Numbered from the stretch's first letter, positions 1-7,991 are shown. The stretch is DNA of 17,741 nucleotides from Treponema sp. UBA4319 (GCA_002393865.1 DGUD01000074.1:1-17741); one strand, 5' to 3'. Notes: generated by a model not told the origin, from the sequence alone. Numbers and translations are program-made.

Positions 1-88
1 TGAGATGTATTTTATCTGAATACGGACGCGGTATTGGAAAATTATGTAAACTGTTTTAAAATGATTTTCTTTTTTATGCTACCAAAGC

Positions 89-219
89 CAAGGATTCAAC
101 ATAAAAAATGCGCGGAAGCGGAAAAACGCCCGGGCTGCCATTTGCAAAGCGAAGCGTGCAACCGGCAGTCCGGGTGTTTTCCACTGGGAGCGCATTTTTG
201 TTTTCATGCTGAATCCCTG
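89..219. repeat. 131-nt imperfect inverted repeat (long hairpin) upstream of the deaminase gene
   Basis: The two halves of this stretch are complementary along most of their length. Pairing runs: 142-146 with 157-161 (apex, 10-nt loop), 123-139 with 164-180 (17 pairs, two of them G-T), 120-121 with 181-182, 104-113 with 190-199, 100-102 with 206-208 (one imperfect step), and 89-98 with 210-219 (two mismatches). That is about 46 pairs, broken by one internal loop near 114-119/183-189 and a small asymmetric bulge at 200-205. It ends about 80 bp before the -10 of the deaminase gene and holds no credible reading frame. It could be a miniature inverted-repeat element, a REP/BIME-type palindrome, or a structured RNA; the sequence alone does not decide. 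No second copy occurs in the window. Confidence 0.75.
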
Positions 220-296
220 ATCCGGGGACAGGCAAGAAATTTATCAAGTTTTTCATGGACTTTTCAGTATAAGTTCTTTTTTTTTCGCTGTTTTTG

Positions 297-305
297 TGTT
301 ATAAT
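297..305 (+). promoter_or_regulatory. Extended -10 promoter of the deaminase gene, leaderless start
   Basis: A perfect TATAAT at 300-305 is preceded by TG at 297-298, giving an extended -10; only T-rich sequence lies at the -35 position. The hexamer ends 7 nt before the ATG at 313, so transcription should start at or one to two bases before the start codon. No Shine-Dalgarno is visible, which supports a leaderless mRNA. Confidence 0.65.
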
Positions 306-312
306 CAAAGCT

Positions 313-1359
313 ATGAAAAAGGCTGAGTTCTACAATCTCATGAAAGCAGTACCAAAAGCTGAGCTTCATATACACGAAGAGGCCGTCATCGGGCGCGGCA
401 CCATAAAGAAACTCTACCGGAACAGCTCCGGCAAGTCCATGTCCAAAGAGGAGCTGGACGAGCTTTTTTCTTATACTGATTTGGCGGGATTCCTCGCGGC
501 TTTTATAAAAATTCAGGGGATGCTCACGCAGGCATCCGATTTGGGCTATATCCTCAGCGACCTTCAGACCTACCTAAAGGCGAACAATATTGTCTACTGC
601 GAGAGCTTTTTCAGCCCGACAACGCCGCTCAGGAAGGGCTTCGCCTACAGCGAGATGATGCGTATCCTCTCGGCCGGAATCGAGCGGATTCAGTCCGAGG
701 ACGGTCGCACCGTGCGGCTTCTGGTGGACGTGAGCCGCTCTTTCGGTCCGGAGAACGCGCAGCGGAACCTTGACTTTGTGCTGGCGGAGAAGAACCCGTA
801 TGTCATCGGCATCGGGCTTGGCGGCGACGAGGAGAAGGGGCCGGCAAAAGACTACCGCCAGGTATTCGATAACGCCGTCAAGGCGGGGCTGCACGTCGTC
901 GCCCACGCAGGGGAGACATGCGAGAGCTGGTCGATGAAGGACAGCATAGAGCTGCTCCATGCGGAGCGCATCGGGCACGGCATCAGCGCCGCATACGACG
1001 AGGCTTTTATGCAGGAGCTTGCGGCAAAGCGCTTTCCGCTGGAAGTCTGCCCCACGAGCAACACGTTCACGCGGAAATATGTGACGCGCCTGCAAGACCA
1101 CCCCATCAGGAAACTCTTTGACGCGGGCATCCCCGTCACCGTAAACACCGACGACCCTGTGTTTTTTAAGGTATCTTTAATCGACGAATACTGGAACCTG
1201 CACAAAACGCTGGGCTTCTCCATGCAGGAGATAAAGCAGCTCGTGCTCAACGGCTTCAACGCCGCGTTCATCAGCGGCGAGCAGAAGCAGTCTTACTGCG
1301 ATGCCGTGGAGAAGGCGTGGAGCAGCTGGTTCGCGGCGCATCCGGATGTAAAAGCCTGA
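313..1359 (+). CDS. Adenosine/adenine deaminase family protein (metal-dependent amidohydrolase)
   Basis: 348 residues, the usual size for the family, which hydrolytically deaminates adenosine (or adenine) in the cytosol for purine salvage. Visible motifs in order: H19-x-H21 metal ligands near the N-terminus, the GDE turn near 171-173, HAGE with H198 and catalytic E201, the catalytic His in GHG (H222), the CPTSN segment (246-250) and the NTDD metal/catalytic aspartates (D280, D281). All expected catalytic residues are present. The usual H-x-H-L-(D/E)-G reads HIHEEA here, so the ribose-contacting Asp of true adenosine deaminases is Glu, as in many adenine deaminases; the exact substrate is therefore open. 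The open frame reaches back to 34, but that stretch is low-complexity and overlaps the inverted repeat, so I place the start at 313, just after the -10. Single gene, ending in a strong terminator. Confidence 0.88.
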   Translation: MKKAEFYNLMKAVPKAELHIHEEAVIGRGTIKKLYRNSSGKSMSKEELDELFSYTDLAGFLAAFIKIQGMLTQASDLGYILSDLQTYLKANNIVYCESFFSPTTPLRKGFAYSEMMRILSAGIERIQSEDGRTVRLLVDVSRSFGPENAQRNLDFVLAEKNPYVIGIGLGGDEEKGPAKDYRQVFDNAVKAGLHVVAHAGETCESWSMKDSIELLHAERIGHGISAAYDEAFMQELAAKRFPLEVCPTSNTFTRKYVTRLQDHPIRKLFDAGIPVTVNTDDPVFFKVSLIDEYWNLHKTLGFSMQEIKQLVLNGFNAAFISGEQKQSYCDAVEKAWSSWFAAHPDVKA

Positions 1360-1399
1360 GCGCGGGGCAGCGGCAAGCACGACGCATGCTCCGGCGACA

Positions 1400-1441
1400 A
1401 AAAAGCGCCTGTTTCCCGGATAAAGGGGGCAGGCGCTTTTT
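1400..1441. terminator. Bidirectional Rho-independent terminator between deaminase and GH2 genes
   Basis: A perfect 12-bp stem (1400-1411 with 1430-1441) encloses an 18-nt loop. A-rich sequence on the left and a T-run on the right give a U-tract on both strands, fitting its place between two convergent genes, 40 bp after one stop codon and about 90 bp after the other. Confidence 0.9.
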
Positions 1442-1463
1442 ATTTGAGCAGGTGACGGTGCAA

Positions 1464-1506
1464 GCGGCGCTGCTGCAGCGGCTTACAAGCAGCAGAAAAG
1501 CGCCGC
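1464..1506. other. GC-rich hairpin just past the GH2 stop codon
   Basis: An 8-bp perfect inverted repeat (1464-1471 with 1499-1506) encloses a second short complementary pair (1472-1475 with 1490-1493). It lies about 25 bp past the GH2 stop. There is no U-tract, so it may be a 3' end stabiliser or an auxiliary stop for the minus-strand gene rather than a classical terminator. Confidence 0.4.
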
Positions 1507-1529
1507 AGCGGCTTTGCCCGCGCAGATTC

Positions 1530-3941
1530 TTATTTGCGCACCGTCACCGAGAAGTCTATGTCCATCTCGGCGCCAGTCCAGTCGCGGATGGTCAGCGTAC
1601 CTTCCCCGCCCTTCCCGATGCTGCGCACGTAAGTTCCTGCCATGCCGCCTTTGAGCGACACCACATCAGGGCCGACAAGCCCGATGGCGCCCTTCGTGCG
1701 GAACGTGACTGCCTCCTGGCAGTACGGCTGCACGTTGCCGGAGGCGTCCAGCGCACGCAGGCGGACGGAAGCGACATCATAGGAACCGTCCTCGCACAGC
1801 TGCGTCCGCACGGTGACGGCCTGCAGGCGCGCCTCAGTGCAGGGGGTACGGACAACGGTCTTGACGACCTCGCCGCCCCGCACCGCCTCAAACTTGTAGC
1901 TGATGGCGCTGCCGCCCCAGTTGCCGATATACTTGCCGTACAGCCGTGTCAGCTCCTTCTCGTCCGCAACGCGCTGCAGCATCAGCATGAGCGCGGAGCA
2001 TTTGTGCCTGAGGGGCAGCAGCTTGAGGTTCGTTCCGTAGGTGCGGATAGCCATGAGCAGTCGCTTTACCGCCTCGGACTTCCCCTCGGAGATGCCGTCC
2101 TCATCGACAAGGCGGTGCCCGATGTAGTCGTCCACCAGAATCGGGCCGTGGGCAAGATGCTTGTAGGGGCTGTCGCCAGCCATGAATTCCTTGATGGGGA
2201 TGCCGTTCACGGAAAAGCGCACGCTGTCCGCGTTGGTAAAAATCCAGACGTCGCCGACAGCCCCCGCCGGGTACTCGCCGATGTCCATGGCGGAAGAGAC
2301 CTCAAGGACATCCCCCACGTCCTCAGGCCTGCCCTGCGCGCGGTAGACGGCGGCGGCAAGCTTGGGATTGCGGAACATGTCCATCACGCCGTGGTAGCAG
2401 ATTTTGTCTCCGCTGCCGAAATCCTTGTGCGTATTGTAGTCAAAGGCGCACCAGCCGCTCGCGCCCGCAAGCTCCTCCAGCGCGGCGGAGGCCTCCAGCA
2501 CATTGGCGTGGCGCACGGCATGCTCTGTGCGGTGCGCCTCGCTGTCAAAGCTTTTGGTGGGGAACATGTGCCCGTTGTATTCGGTGACCATGTAGCCGCC
2601 GTGGGTATCAGTCACGTCCTTCTTGTGCAGAAGCCCGTAGTTGGGGCCGTAGTGGCTGAAGTCGTTGTACGTGTAGACATCCTCAAGCAGGTGGCTCTTC
2701 TTGAGGAAACGCACGCCGGCAGTGGGGCGCGTGGGGTCAAGCTCCCGCGCGGCGGCGTTCGTACGCTCGTAGAATTCGTCGTCGTCCCCGCTCTCATTGA
2801 TGCGCACCCCCCAGAGGAATACGGACGGATGGTTGCGGTACTGCAGCACCATGTCCTTCACATTCTGGACAGCCTTGTCCTTCCACTCAGCCCCGCCGAT
2901 ATGCTGCCAGCCGGGAATCTCCGTGAACACGAGCAGCCCTATCTCGTCGCAGCGATCAACAAAATACTGGCTCTGCGGATAGTGGGAGGTGCGGACTTCG
3001 TTCAGCCCCAGCTCGTATTTCAGGATATCAGCGTCCTCGCGCTGCATGTTCCGGGGCATGGCATAGCCCACGTAGGGAAAGCTCTGGTGGCGGTTCAGCC
3101 CGCGGATTTTGACCCTGCTGCCGTTCAGGTAAAAGCCGCTCTCGTCAAAGCGGATGTCGCGGAAGCCGAATCGTACCGTCTTTGTGTCCAGCACAGTGCC
3201 GTCCGCGCCACGCAGCTCCGTGACGGCGTTGTACAGGACGGGCGCATCAAGGCTCCACTGCTCCACCGGTCCCGCCTCCGCGGACGTCAGAATTTTTGTC
3301 CCCGGCACACCGGCGTCAATCTCCGCGGAAGAGGTCCCGCCCTCCCCGCCCAGCCGCACGACCGACTGATGCACGGTGCAGCCCTGCGGCAGCTCCGCCG
3401 CGCTCAGCGTAATCTCGGACTCAAAATGGTTCCCGCGCGTCTTGACAAAGACATCCTGTATGTAGACGGGATTCTTCACCTCAAGGTAGACATCCCGGTA
3501 GATGCCGCCATAAGTCATGTAGTCGATGACGTAGCCGAAGGGCGGCTGGTCAAGGCTCTCGCGGCTGTCAAGCCTGATGGCAAGCACATTCTTGTGCAGC
3601 ATACCGGCAAGATGCCCCGTCAGCTCCACGGTAAAGGCCGTGTAGCCGCAGTCGTGGGTCGCAAGGAGCTCCCCGTTCAGAAAGACCTCGCTGCGGTGCG
3701 CGGCTCCCTCGATGGTAAGCAGCACCCGCTTGCCGCTCCACGAAGGCTCGGTCACAAATTCCTTGCGATACAGGCTCAGCTTCTCGTAGCGGGCGGTATC
3801 AAAGCTGTTGAACGGCGTCACCGCCACGGAATGCGGCAGCCGCACCTCCTCCAGTTTTCCCCGGAAGGAAGATGAAAGCATATCGTCATCATAAACGGGG
3901 GAAAATCCCCATCCGTCATTAAAAAAAATCTTGTCATTCAT
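1530..3941 (-). CDS. Glycoside hydrolase family 2 protein (beta-galactosidase/beta-glucuronidase type)
   Basis: 803 residues with no signal peptide, so a cytosolic exo-glycosidase that would act on imported oligosaccharides. The N-terminal jelly-roll sugar-binding domain spans about 15-155 (with the segments FLNGELL and GGIYRDVYLEV), an immunoglobulin-like domain about 160-260, and the TIM barrel about 265-560. The retaining catalytic pair is visible: acid/base E383 in WGVRINES and nucleophile E454 in VTEYNGH. A late barrel segment with FDYNTHKDFGSGD and a C-terminal beta domain (roughly 570-803) complete the family architecture. The substrate cannot be read from the sequence. The open frame extends 17 codons upstream, but those overlap the promoter, and the ATG at 3941 lies 6 nt after a -10, so I use that start. 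Monocistronic, divergent from the hydrogenase gene. Confidence 0.9.
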   Translation of the reverse strand: MNDKIFFNDGWGFSPVYDDDMLSSSFRGKLEEVRLPHSVAVTPFNSFDTARYEKLSLYRKEFVTEPSWSGKRVLLTIEGAAHRSEVFLNGELLATHDCGYTAFTVELTGHLAGMLHKNVLAIRLDSRESLDQPPFGYVIDYMTYGGIYRDVYLEVKNPVYIQDVFVKTRGNHFESEITLSAAELPQGCTVHQSVVRLGGEGGTSSAEIDAGVPGTKILTSAEAGPVEQWSLDAPVLYNAVTELRGADGTVLDTKTVRFGFRDIRFDESGFYLNGSRVKIRGLNRHQSFPYVGYAMPRNMQREDADILKYELGLNEVRTSHYPQSQYFVDRCDEIGLLVFTEIPGWQHIGGAEWKDKAVQNVKDMVLQYRNHPSVFLWGVRINESGDDDEFYERTNAAARELDPTRPTAGVRFLKKSHLLEDVYTYNDFSHYGPNYGLLHKKDVTDTHGGYMVTEYNGHMFPTKSFDSEAHRTEHAVRHANVLEASAALEELAGASGWCAFDYNTHKDFGSGDKICYHGVMDMFRNPKLAAAVYRAQGRPEDVGDVLEVSSAMDIGEYPAGAVGDVWIFTNADSVRFSVNGIPIKEFMAGDSPYKHLAHGPILVDDYIGHRLVDEDGISEGKSEAVKRLLMAIRTYGTNLKLLPLRHKCSALMLMLQRVADEKELTRLYGKYIGNWGGSAISYKFEAVRGGEVVKTVVRTPCTEARLQAVTVRTQLCEDGSYDVASVRLRALDASGNVQPYCQEAVTFRTKGAIGLVGPDVVSLKGGMAGTYVRSIGKGGEGTLTIRDWTGAEMDIDFSVTVRK

Positions 3942-3947
3942 AATCCA

Positions 3948-3976
3948 AGTGTATGGCAATTCCGGCAGAAAAGCAA
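3948..3976 (-). promoter_or_regulatory. Promoter of the GH2 gene, leaderless start
   Basis: On the minus strand TTGCTT (3976-3971), a 17-bp spacer and TACACT (3953-3948) precede the ATG by only 6 nt. The -10 is a 4/6 match. No Shine-Dalgarno is present. The palindrome at 3987-3998 sits ten bases upstream of the -35. Confidence 0.5.
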
Positions 3977-3986
3977 GCGGAATTTG

Positions 3987-3998
3987 CAACACGTGTTG
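3987..3998. promoter_or_regulatory. Perfect 12-bp palindrome, candidate operator
   Basis: CAACACGTGTTG is perfectly self-complementary with a central CG, as seen in LacI-family operators. It lies just upstream of the -35 of the GH2 gene and about 150 bp upstream of the hydrogenase promoter. Assignment to any regulator is inference; no regulator gene lies next to it. Confidence 0.4.
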
Positions 3999-4025
3999 AT
4001 TTTTATACGAAAAATACTTTCCCCC

Positions 4026-4037
4026 TCCTCCGGAGGA
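4026..4037. promoter_or_regulatory. Second perfect 12-bp palindrome in the divergent spacer
   Basis: TCCTCCGGAGGA is perfectly self-complementary and lies in the middle of the spacer between the GH2 and hydrogenase genes. A short hairpin (4072-4076 with 4081-4085) follows. It may be an operator, or part of a structure in a longer transcript; function unknown. Confidence 0.3.
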
Positions 4038-4147
4038 AGCACATGACGGGGCTCAAGAACCTGCAGGCTGCTTTCCCGGCGGAAACACACGATTGGCCTC
4101 ATGATGGAACAAGAAGCCTGTGCCCCCTCCCCCCGGCAGCAAAAATG

Positions 4148-4156
4148 TGCTATACT
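4148..4156 (+). promoter_or_regulatory. Extended -10 promoter of the hydrogenase gene, leaderless start
   Basis: TG (4148-4149) plus one base precedes TATACT (4151-4156), which ends 6 nt before the ATG at 4163. No convincing -35 is visible, as expected of an extended -10 promoter. No Shine-Dalgarno. Confidence 0.6.
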
Positions 4157-4162
4157 ATCATT

Positions 4163-5635
4163 ATGGTAACAAACGACACCGGAATTGTATGGTTCAAGCA
4201 TAAAATCATGGAGGAAGTCTGCCGCCTGGCATGGGCAGGCAAGCTCAACGACGAGGAGAAGGACAAGCTCGTCTACCGCATGGTGCCCGGCCCGAAGTCC
4301 GAGTACTGCTGTGTCTACAAGGAGCGTGAGATTGTCCGGCAGCGCATACGCCTTGCCTGCGCGGAATGCCCGTCGGACATGCCGCCGTCAAACAGCATCG
4401 TGCAGGTGATAAACGCCGCCTGCGACGACTGCCCCATATCCGCCTATTCGGTCACGGACAACTGCCGCTTCTGCATGGGACGCCCCTGCCTGAGCTCCTG
4501 CCGTTTTGCGGCCATCGCGCCCGGCGAAGTCCGCATGCATATAGACCCGGCAAAATGCAAGGAATGCGGCATGTGTGCCAAGGCATGCCCCTACGGCGCC
4601 ATCGTGCATCTTGAGCGCCCCTGCAAAAAGGCATGCCCCGTCGGTGCCATCACCTACGACGAATGGGGCTTCTGCAAGATAAACGAGAGCAAGTGCGTGC
4701 AGTGCGGGCACTGCATCCACAACTGCCCGTTCGGGGCTATCGGCTCAAAGACATACCTCGTCAACGTCATCCAGGACATCCTTGCGGGCAAAGAGGTCAT
4801 AGCCATGTGCGCGCCCGCGACAGAGGGGCAGTTCGGCGACAAGGTGAGCATGGCGGCGGTCAAGCAGACGCTGCTCAAGCTGGGCTTCGCGGACATGGTG
4901 GAAGTCGGCCTCGGCGGCGACATGACGGCGGCATCGGAATCCGCGGAATGGGCGGAAGCCTTTGCGCAAGGACGCAAAATGACGACATCCTGCTGCTCGG
5001 CGTTCATCAACCTGCTGCGCCAGCACTTCCCCGCCCAGTACGAGCAGAACATGTCGGAGACGGTGTCTCCCATGTGCGCCATATCCCGCTACCTCAAGTC
5101 CACCCACCCCGGCTGCGTCACCGTCTTTATCGGGCCGTGCATCGCAAAAAAGTCCGAATCCCGCGACACGTCCATCCCCGGCAATGCGGATTACGTGATG
5201 ACCTACGGGGAGCTGCGCGCGCTCATGCGCTCCAAGGACATCGACTTTGAGCAGTGCGAGGGCGGCTACCAGGAGGCATCCATCTGGGGAAAGCGCTTCG
5301 CAACCAGCGGCGGGGTCGCAAACGCCGTGCTGGAATGCATGGAGGAGCGCGGGGAGGACATCTCGCAGATACAGCTGCTGCGCTGCGCGGGCGGCGACGA
5401 ATGCAAAAAGGCGCTCATGCAGCTCAAGGCGGGTGTCCTGAAGGAGGACTTCATCGAAGGCATGGTGTGCCCCGGCGGCTGCGTGGGCGGCCCGTCACGC
5501 CACAAGACCGAGACGGAGATTTCCCGCGCGAGGGAGACGCTGCTCAAGAGCGCCGACTCCCGCAAGATTCTGGAGAACCTGAGCCGCTACCCCATGGACA
5601 CATTCTCCATGCGGCGCGACGGCAAGATGGGCTGA
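4163..5635 (+). CDS. [FeFe] hydrogenase, group B1/B3 type
   Basis: 490 residues. N-terminal Cys-rich region (CCVYKER at about 49-55, then CDDC, CRFC and CLSSC at about 87-113), ferredoxin-like 4Fe-4S motifs CKECGMCAKACP (132-143), CKKACP (154-159) and CVQCGHCIHNCP (178-189), then the H-cluster domain. The three signatures are L1 TSCC (C277, C278), L2 PCIAKK (C326) and L3 MVCPGGC (C436, C440). All four H-cluster ligands and the proton-relay Cys are present, so it should be active if the maturases HydE/F/G exist elsewhere. It would couple ferredoxin to H2 evolution or uptake in the cytosol. The Pro usual after the L1 cysteines is Ser279. The Cys-rich N-terminus and the IGPC form of L2 point to group B rather than group A; that subgrouping is from memory of the family. 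The start is fixed by the -10 6 nt upstream; frame upstream of 4163 is non-coding. Confidence 0.88.
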   Translation: MVTNDTGIVWFKHKIMEEVCRLAWAGKLNDEEKDKLVYRMVPGPKSEYCCVYKEREIVRQRIRLACAECPSDMPPSNSIVQVINAACDDCPISAYSVTDNCRFCMGRPCLSSCRFAAIAPGEVRMHIDPAKCKECGMCAKACPYGAIVHLERPCKKACPVGAITYDEWGFCKINESKCVQCGHCIHNCPFGAIGSKTYLVNVIQDILAGKEVIAMCAPATEGQFGDKVSMAAVKQTLLKLGFADMVEVGLGGDMTAASESAEWAEAFAQGRKMTTSCCSAFINLLRQHFPAQYEQNMSETVSPMCAISRYLKSTHPGCVTVFIGPCIAKKSESRDTSIPGNADYVMTYGELRALMRSKDIDFEQCEGGYQEASIWGKRFATSGGVANAVLECMEERGEDISQIQLLRCAGGDECKKALMQLKAGVLKEDFIEGMVCPGGCVGGPSRHKTETEISRARETLLKSADSRKILENLSRYPMDTFSMRRDGKMG

Positions 5636-5658
5636 GCGCGTGTCTTGCGCGGCCGCCT

Positions 5659-7887
5659 TCAGCGTAGCTTCCTGAACAGCTTCTCCAGATTCCCGCAGAA
5701 ATCCTCGGTGGAGGCGCGCAGCTGCTGCAGGAAGCTGTTGTCGCTGAGCGTGCCGAGCACCGCCTCCCGTTCCCCGGTATTGCGGAACGTTATGGAGCGG
5801 AAGAAATCGGTATAATCTTTCTCGCGGGAGCTTATGGACGATTCCAGCATGTTCATCGCAACATACGCGACATCCTTTGCGATATCGTCAAAGATGTCCG
5901 CGGAGAAAAGATTTATCGGCAGCGTGTAGAGCTGCTCCAGAATGTAGAGCGCATAGCGCGCCTTGTAATCGCAATAGGCTTCCTGACAGGCGTCGTAGAA
6001 GGCATGCACCTGCTGCCAGCTGCTCACGCTTCCGTCCTTGATGGAAGAGAACAGCTCCTGCACACGCTCCTGCGGCAGCACCTGCCCGCCCGCGTTCACC
6101 CAGCTGGTATACAGCGGGATTCCCTCTATCTGCCTGATATGCTCAGGCTCCAGCTCGTCAACCTGGTTCTCAAGACTCCACTGCATCAGGCTCTCCACGG
6201 CAAAGTACTTGAGTATGCAGCGGTACTCGCGGTAGCCCTGTGCGGGCTTGTAGATGGCGGCGCCGTACTTCTTCTGGCAGCGGTCGTCGCTCAGCAGGAA
6301 TTTTGCGTCCCGGTTCTGGTGCAGGTAATCCTTGGCGACCTGATGCAGCTCATCCCCAGTCTTTGCGGCGGCTGCACGAGCACGGAAGGCGGCGAGCAGA
6401 TCGGGATGGGGGTTCTCCTGCGTCATCCGCGCGCACGCCTCGGCGGGGAGCTTCAGGTAGCGGGCCGTCAGCTCGATAAGCCGCTCCACGGAACGCAGCG
6501 TCTCCTGCGCGGTGTCCGGGGCAAAGGGATTCGTCTCGATATGCTGCACCTTCACCACGCGGGCATCGCGGGCGGCGAATTTGAATTTGTTGCGCACGAT
6601 GGCAAACATATTGTACATGAACCAATACGCCGGAATGATGTGCACCGCGCAGTCCCCCTCGCTCTTCGCGACGAGCGAGAACGGATAGGTGATGTTCAGC
6701 TCATTCTGGTAGCTGCCCTTGGCGACGAGCACAAACGAGGCAAAGCGGCTGTCGTACTTGAAGTCCGAGCAGAGTCCCGGCCAGAAGCCGCGCCCCGCAA
6801 GCATCTCGCCGTCCGGGGAACGGGAATTGTGGTTGGAGCCGATGGTCGCGGCGGAGGCGATGTTCGACTGCCCCATGACGGTGGCGGCGATAAGGAAGGA
6901 GGAGTTGTGGTGCTGCTCGTGGAAAGGAAAGATGAGGTTGTTGAGCAGCTCGCAGCAGGACACCGTGGAATTGTCGCCGAGCACGGAATTGAGCAGGCGC
7001 GCGCCGTACTTGAGCTGGCAGTTCCGGCCGATGATAAAGCGGACGGCGACCGCCTGGTAGAACACGCGGCTGCCATAGCCCATGATGCCGTTCACCAGCT
7101 CCACGCCTTCTCCAATCTGGCTCGGCTCCGCCTCGGATGAGAGCACGGTGATGTTCTTGAGCTTGAACGCGCCCTTTATGTAGGCAAAGGGAAGAATCTT
7201 CGCGTCCTTGAGCAGCGTGCAGTTCTTGATGACCACGTCGTCGGCGACAATGCCGTACGTGTCGTTGCGGCGGTCGTTGCCGCTCTCGGTCAGCTCCACA
7301 AAACGGCGCAGCAAATCCTTGTCCTCGCGGTAGCGGGACCACAGGAAGGCATCGGCCGGAATCATGCCGGAAAACGGCAGCACGGCCCGGTTGCCGTTCT
7401 CATTGCCGACACCTATCCAGATGCGGTTCTCCTCTGGCTCTCCTTCCTTCAGTATGCCCTCGCCGAATTTTGAATGCCTCGTGCAGCTCATCTCCTGAAT
7501 ATTGAAGAGCATGACGCGGCTGCCGATGCGGTAGTTCGCGAGGTAACTCACGTTGCGTATCACGCAGTCGTCGCCGGTCACGACATCCTGGAGCACGGAG
7601 CGGTAGATGCCGGTCTTGAGCTCAAGGTCATGGTACTTGAGCGTGGCGGGACGGATGGCGCCCAGCACGACAGTCCCGCTGAATTCGCTCTGCACCACCT
7701 GCGCGGCATTGAATTCCCCCGGCACGGCGCTCACATAGACATTCTGCCAGTCCGGGTCGGAAGAGATGTTCCGGTTCTGTATCAGCACATATATTTCCTG
7801 CGCGCTCAGGCGGCGCTTCCCTTCAAGAAGCTCCGGGGAAACGTCGGCGCAGCCGTTCTTTTCGTTCAAAAGCGTTACTTTTGGCAT
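5659..7887 (-). CDS. DUF4954 family protein with left-handed beta-helix repeats
   Basis: 742 residues, function unknown. Between about 60 and 400 there are repeated short turns rich in isolated G, N, V and I, as in hexapeptide beta-helix (LbH) proteins. The segment MGQSNIASAATIGSNHNSRSPDGE (338-361) is followed by RGFWPGLCSDFKY and RFASFVLVAKG; this block is the most diagnostic part of the family. The C-terminal third (about 450-742) is helical and charged. LbH folds usually belong to acyl- or nucleotidyl-transferases, so a sugar-nucleotide or envelope role is possible, but no catalytic domain is recognisable. There is no signal peptide, so it is probably cytosolic. It converges with the hydrogenase gene, 23 bp between stop codons, and has its own promoter, so there is no operon evidence for a functional link. 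Confidence 0.85.
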   Translation of the reverse strand: MPKVTLLNEKNGCADVSPELLEGKRRLSAQEIYVLIQNRNISSDPDWQNVYVSAVPGEFNAAQVVQSEFSGTVVLGAIRPATLKYHDLELKTGIYRSVLQDVVTGDDCVIRNVSYLANYRIGSRVMLFNIQEMSCTRHSKFGEGILKEGEPEENRIWIGVGNENGNRAVLPFSGMIPADAFLWSRYREDKDLLRRFVELTESGNDRRNDTYGIVADDVVIKNCTLLKDAKILPFAYIKGAFKLKNITVLSSEAEPSQIGEGVELVNGIMGYGSRVFYQAVAVRFIIGRNCQLKYGARLLNSVLGDNSTVSCCELLNNLIFPFHEQHHNSSFLIAATVMGQSNIASAATIGSNHNSRSPDGEMLAGRGFWPGLCSDFKYDSRFASFVLVAKGSYQNELNITYPFSLVAKSEGDCAVHIIPAYWFMYNMFAIVRNKFKFAARDARVVKVQHIETNPFAPDTAQETLRSVERLIELTARYLKLPAEACARMTQENPHPDLLAAFRARAAAAKTGDELHQVAKDYLHQNRDAKFLLSDDRCQKKYGAAIYKPAQGYREYRCILKYFAVESLMQWSLENQVDELEPEHIRQIEGIPLYTSWVNAGGQVLPQERVQELFSSIKDGSVSSWQQVHAFYDACQEAYCDYKARYALYILEQLYTLPINLFSADIFDDIAKDVAYVAMNMLESSISSREKDYTDFFRSITFRNTGEREAVLGTLSDNSFLQQLRASTEDFCGNLEKLFRKLR

Positions 7888-7893
7888 TCCGCC

Positions 7894-7922
7894 ATTATAG
7901 CCATTCCGGCACGCTTATGCAA
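7894..7922 (-). promoter_or_regulatory. Promoter of the DUF4954 gene, leaderless start
   Basis: Minus strand TTGCAT (7922-7917), a 17-bp spacer and a perfect TATAAT (7899-7894), then GGCGGA and the ATG at 7887. The six bases before the ATG are purine-rich but too close to act as a Shine-Dalgarno. This is one of the clearest promoters in the window. Confidence 0.7.
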
Positions 7923-7962
7923 GGAAGCGCGCGAAACTGATTTTCACTCCCAAGCGGGCATG

Positions 7963-7991
7963 TAGACTTTTAGCGGCCGCTCGTATATACT
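7963..7991 (+). promoter_or_regulatory. Promoter of the M16-like gene, leaderless start
   Basis: TAGACT (7963-7968), a 17-bp spacer and TATACT (7986-7991) lie on the plus strand, the -10 ending 6 nt before the ATG at 7998. An in-frame GTG at 7992 directly abuts the -10 and would fall upstream of the transcript start. Confidence 0.65.

Noticed and set aside
34..312. In-frame N-terminal extension of the deaminase (93 extra residues)
   Set aside because: The translation is low-complexity, overlaps the long inverted repeat and the promoter, and the family begins right at the ATG at 313.
1317..3875. Open frame of 852 codons on the plus strand opposite the GH2 gene
   Set aside because: It is the antisense shadow of a GC-rich coding region; its composition is Arg/His/Val/Ala-rich with no domain, while the minus strand encodes a complete GH2 enzyme.
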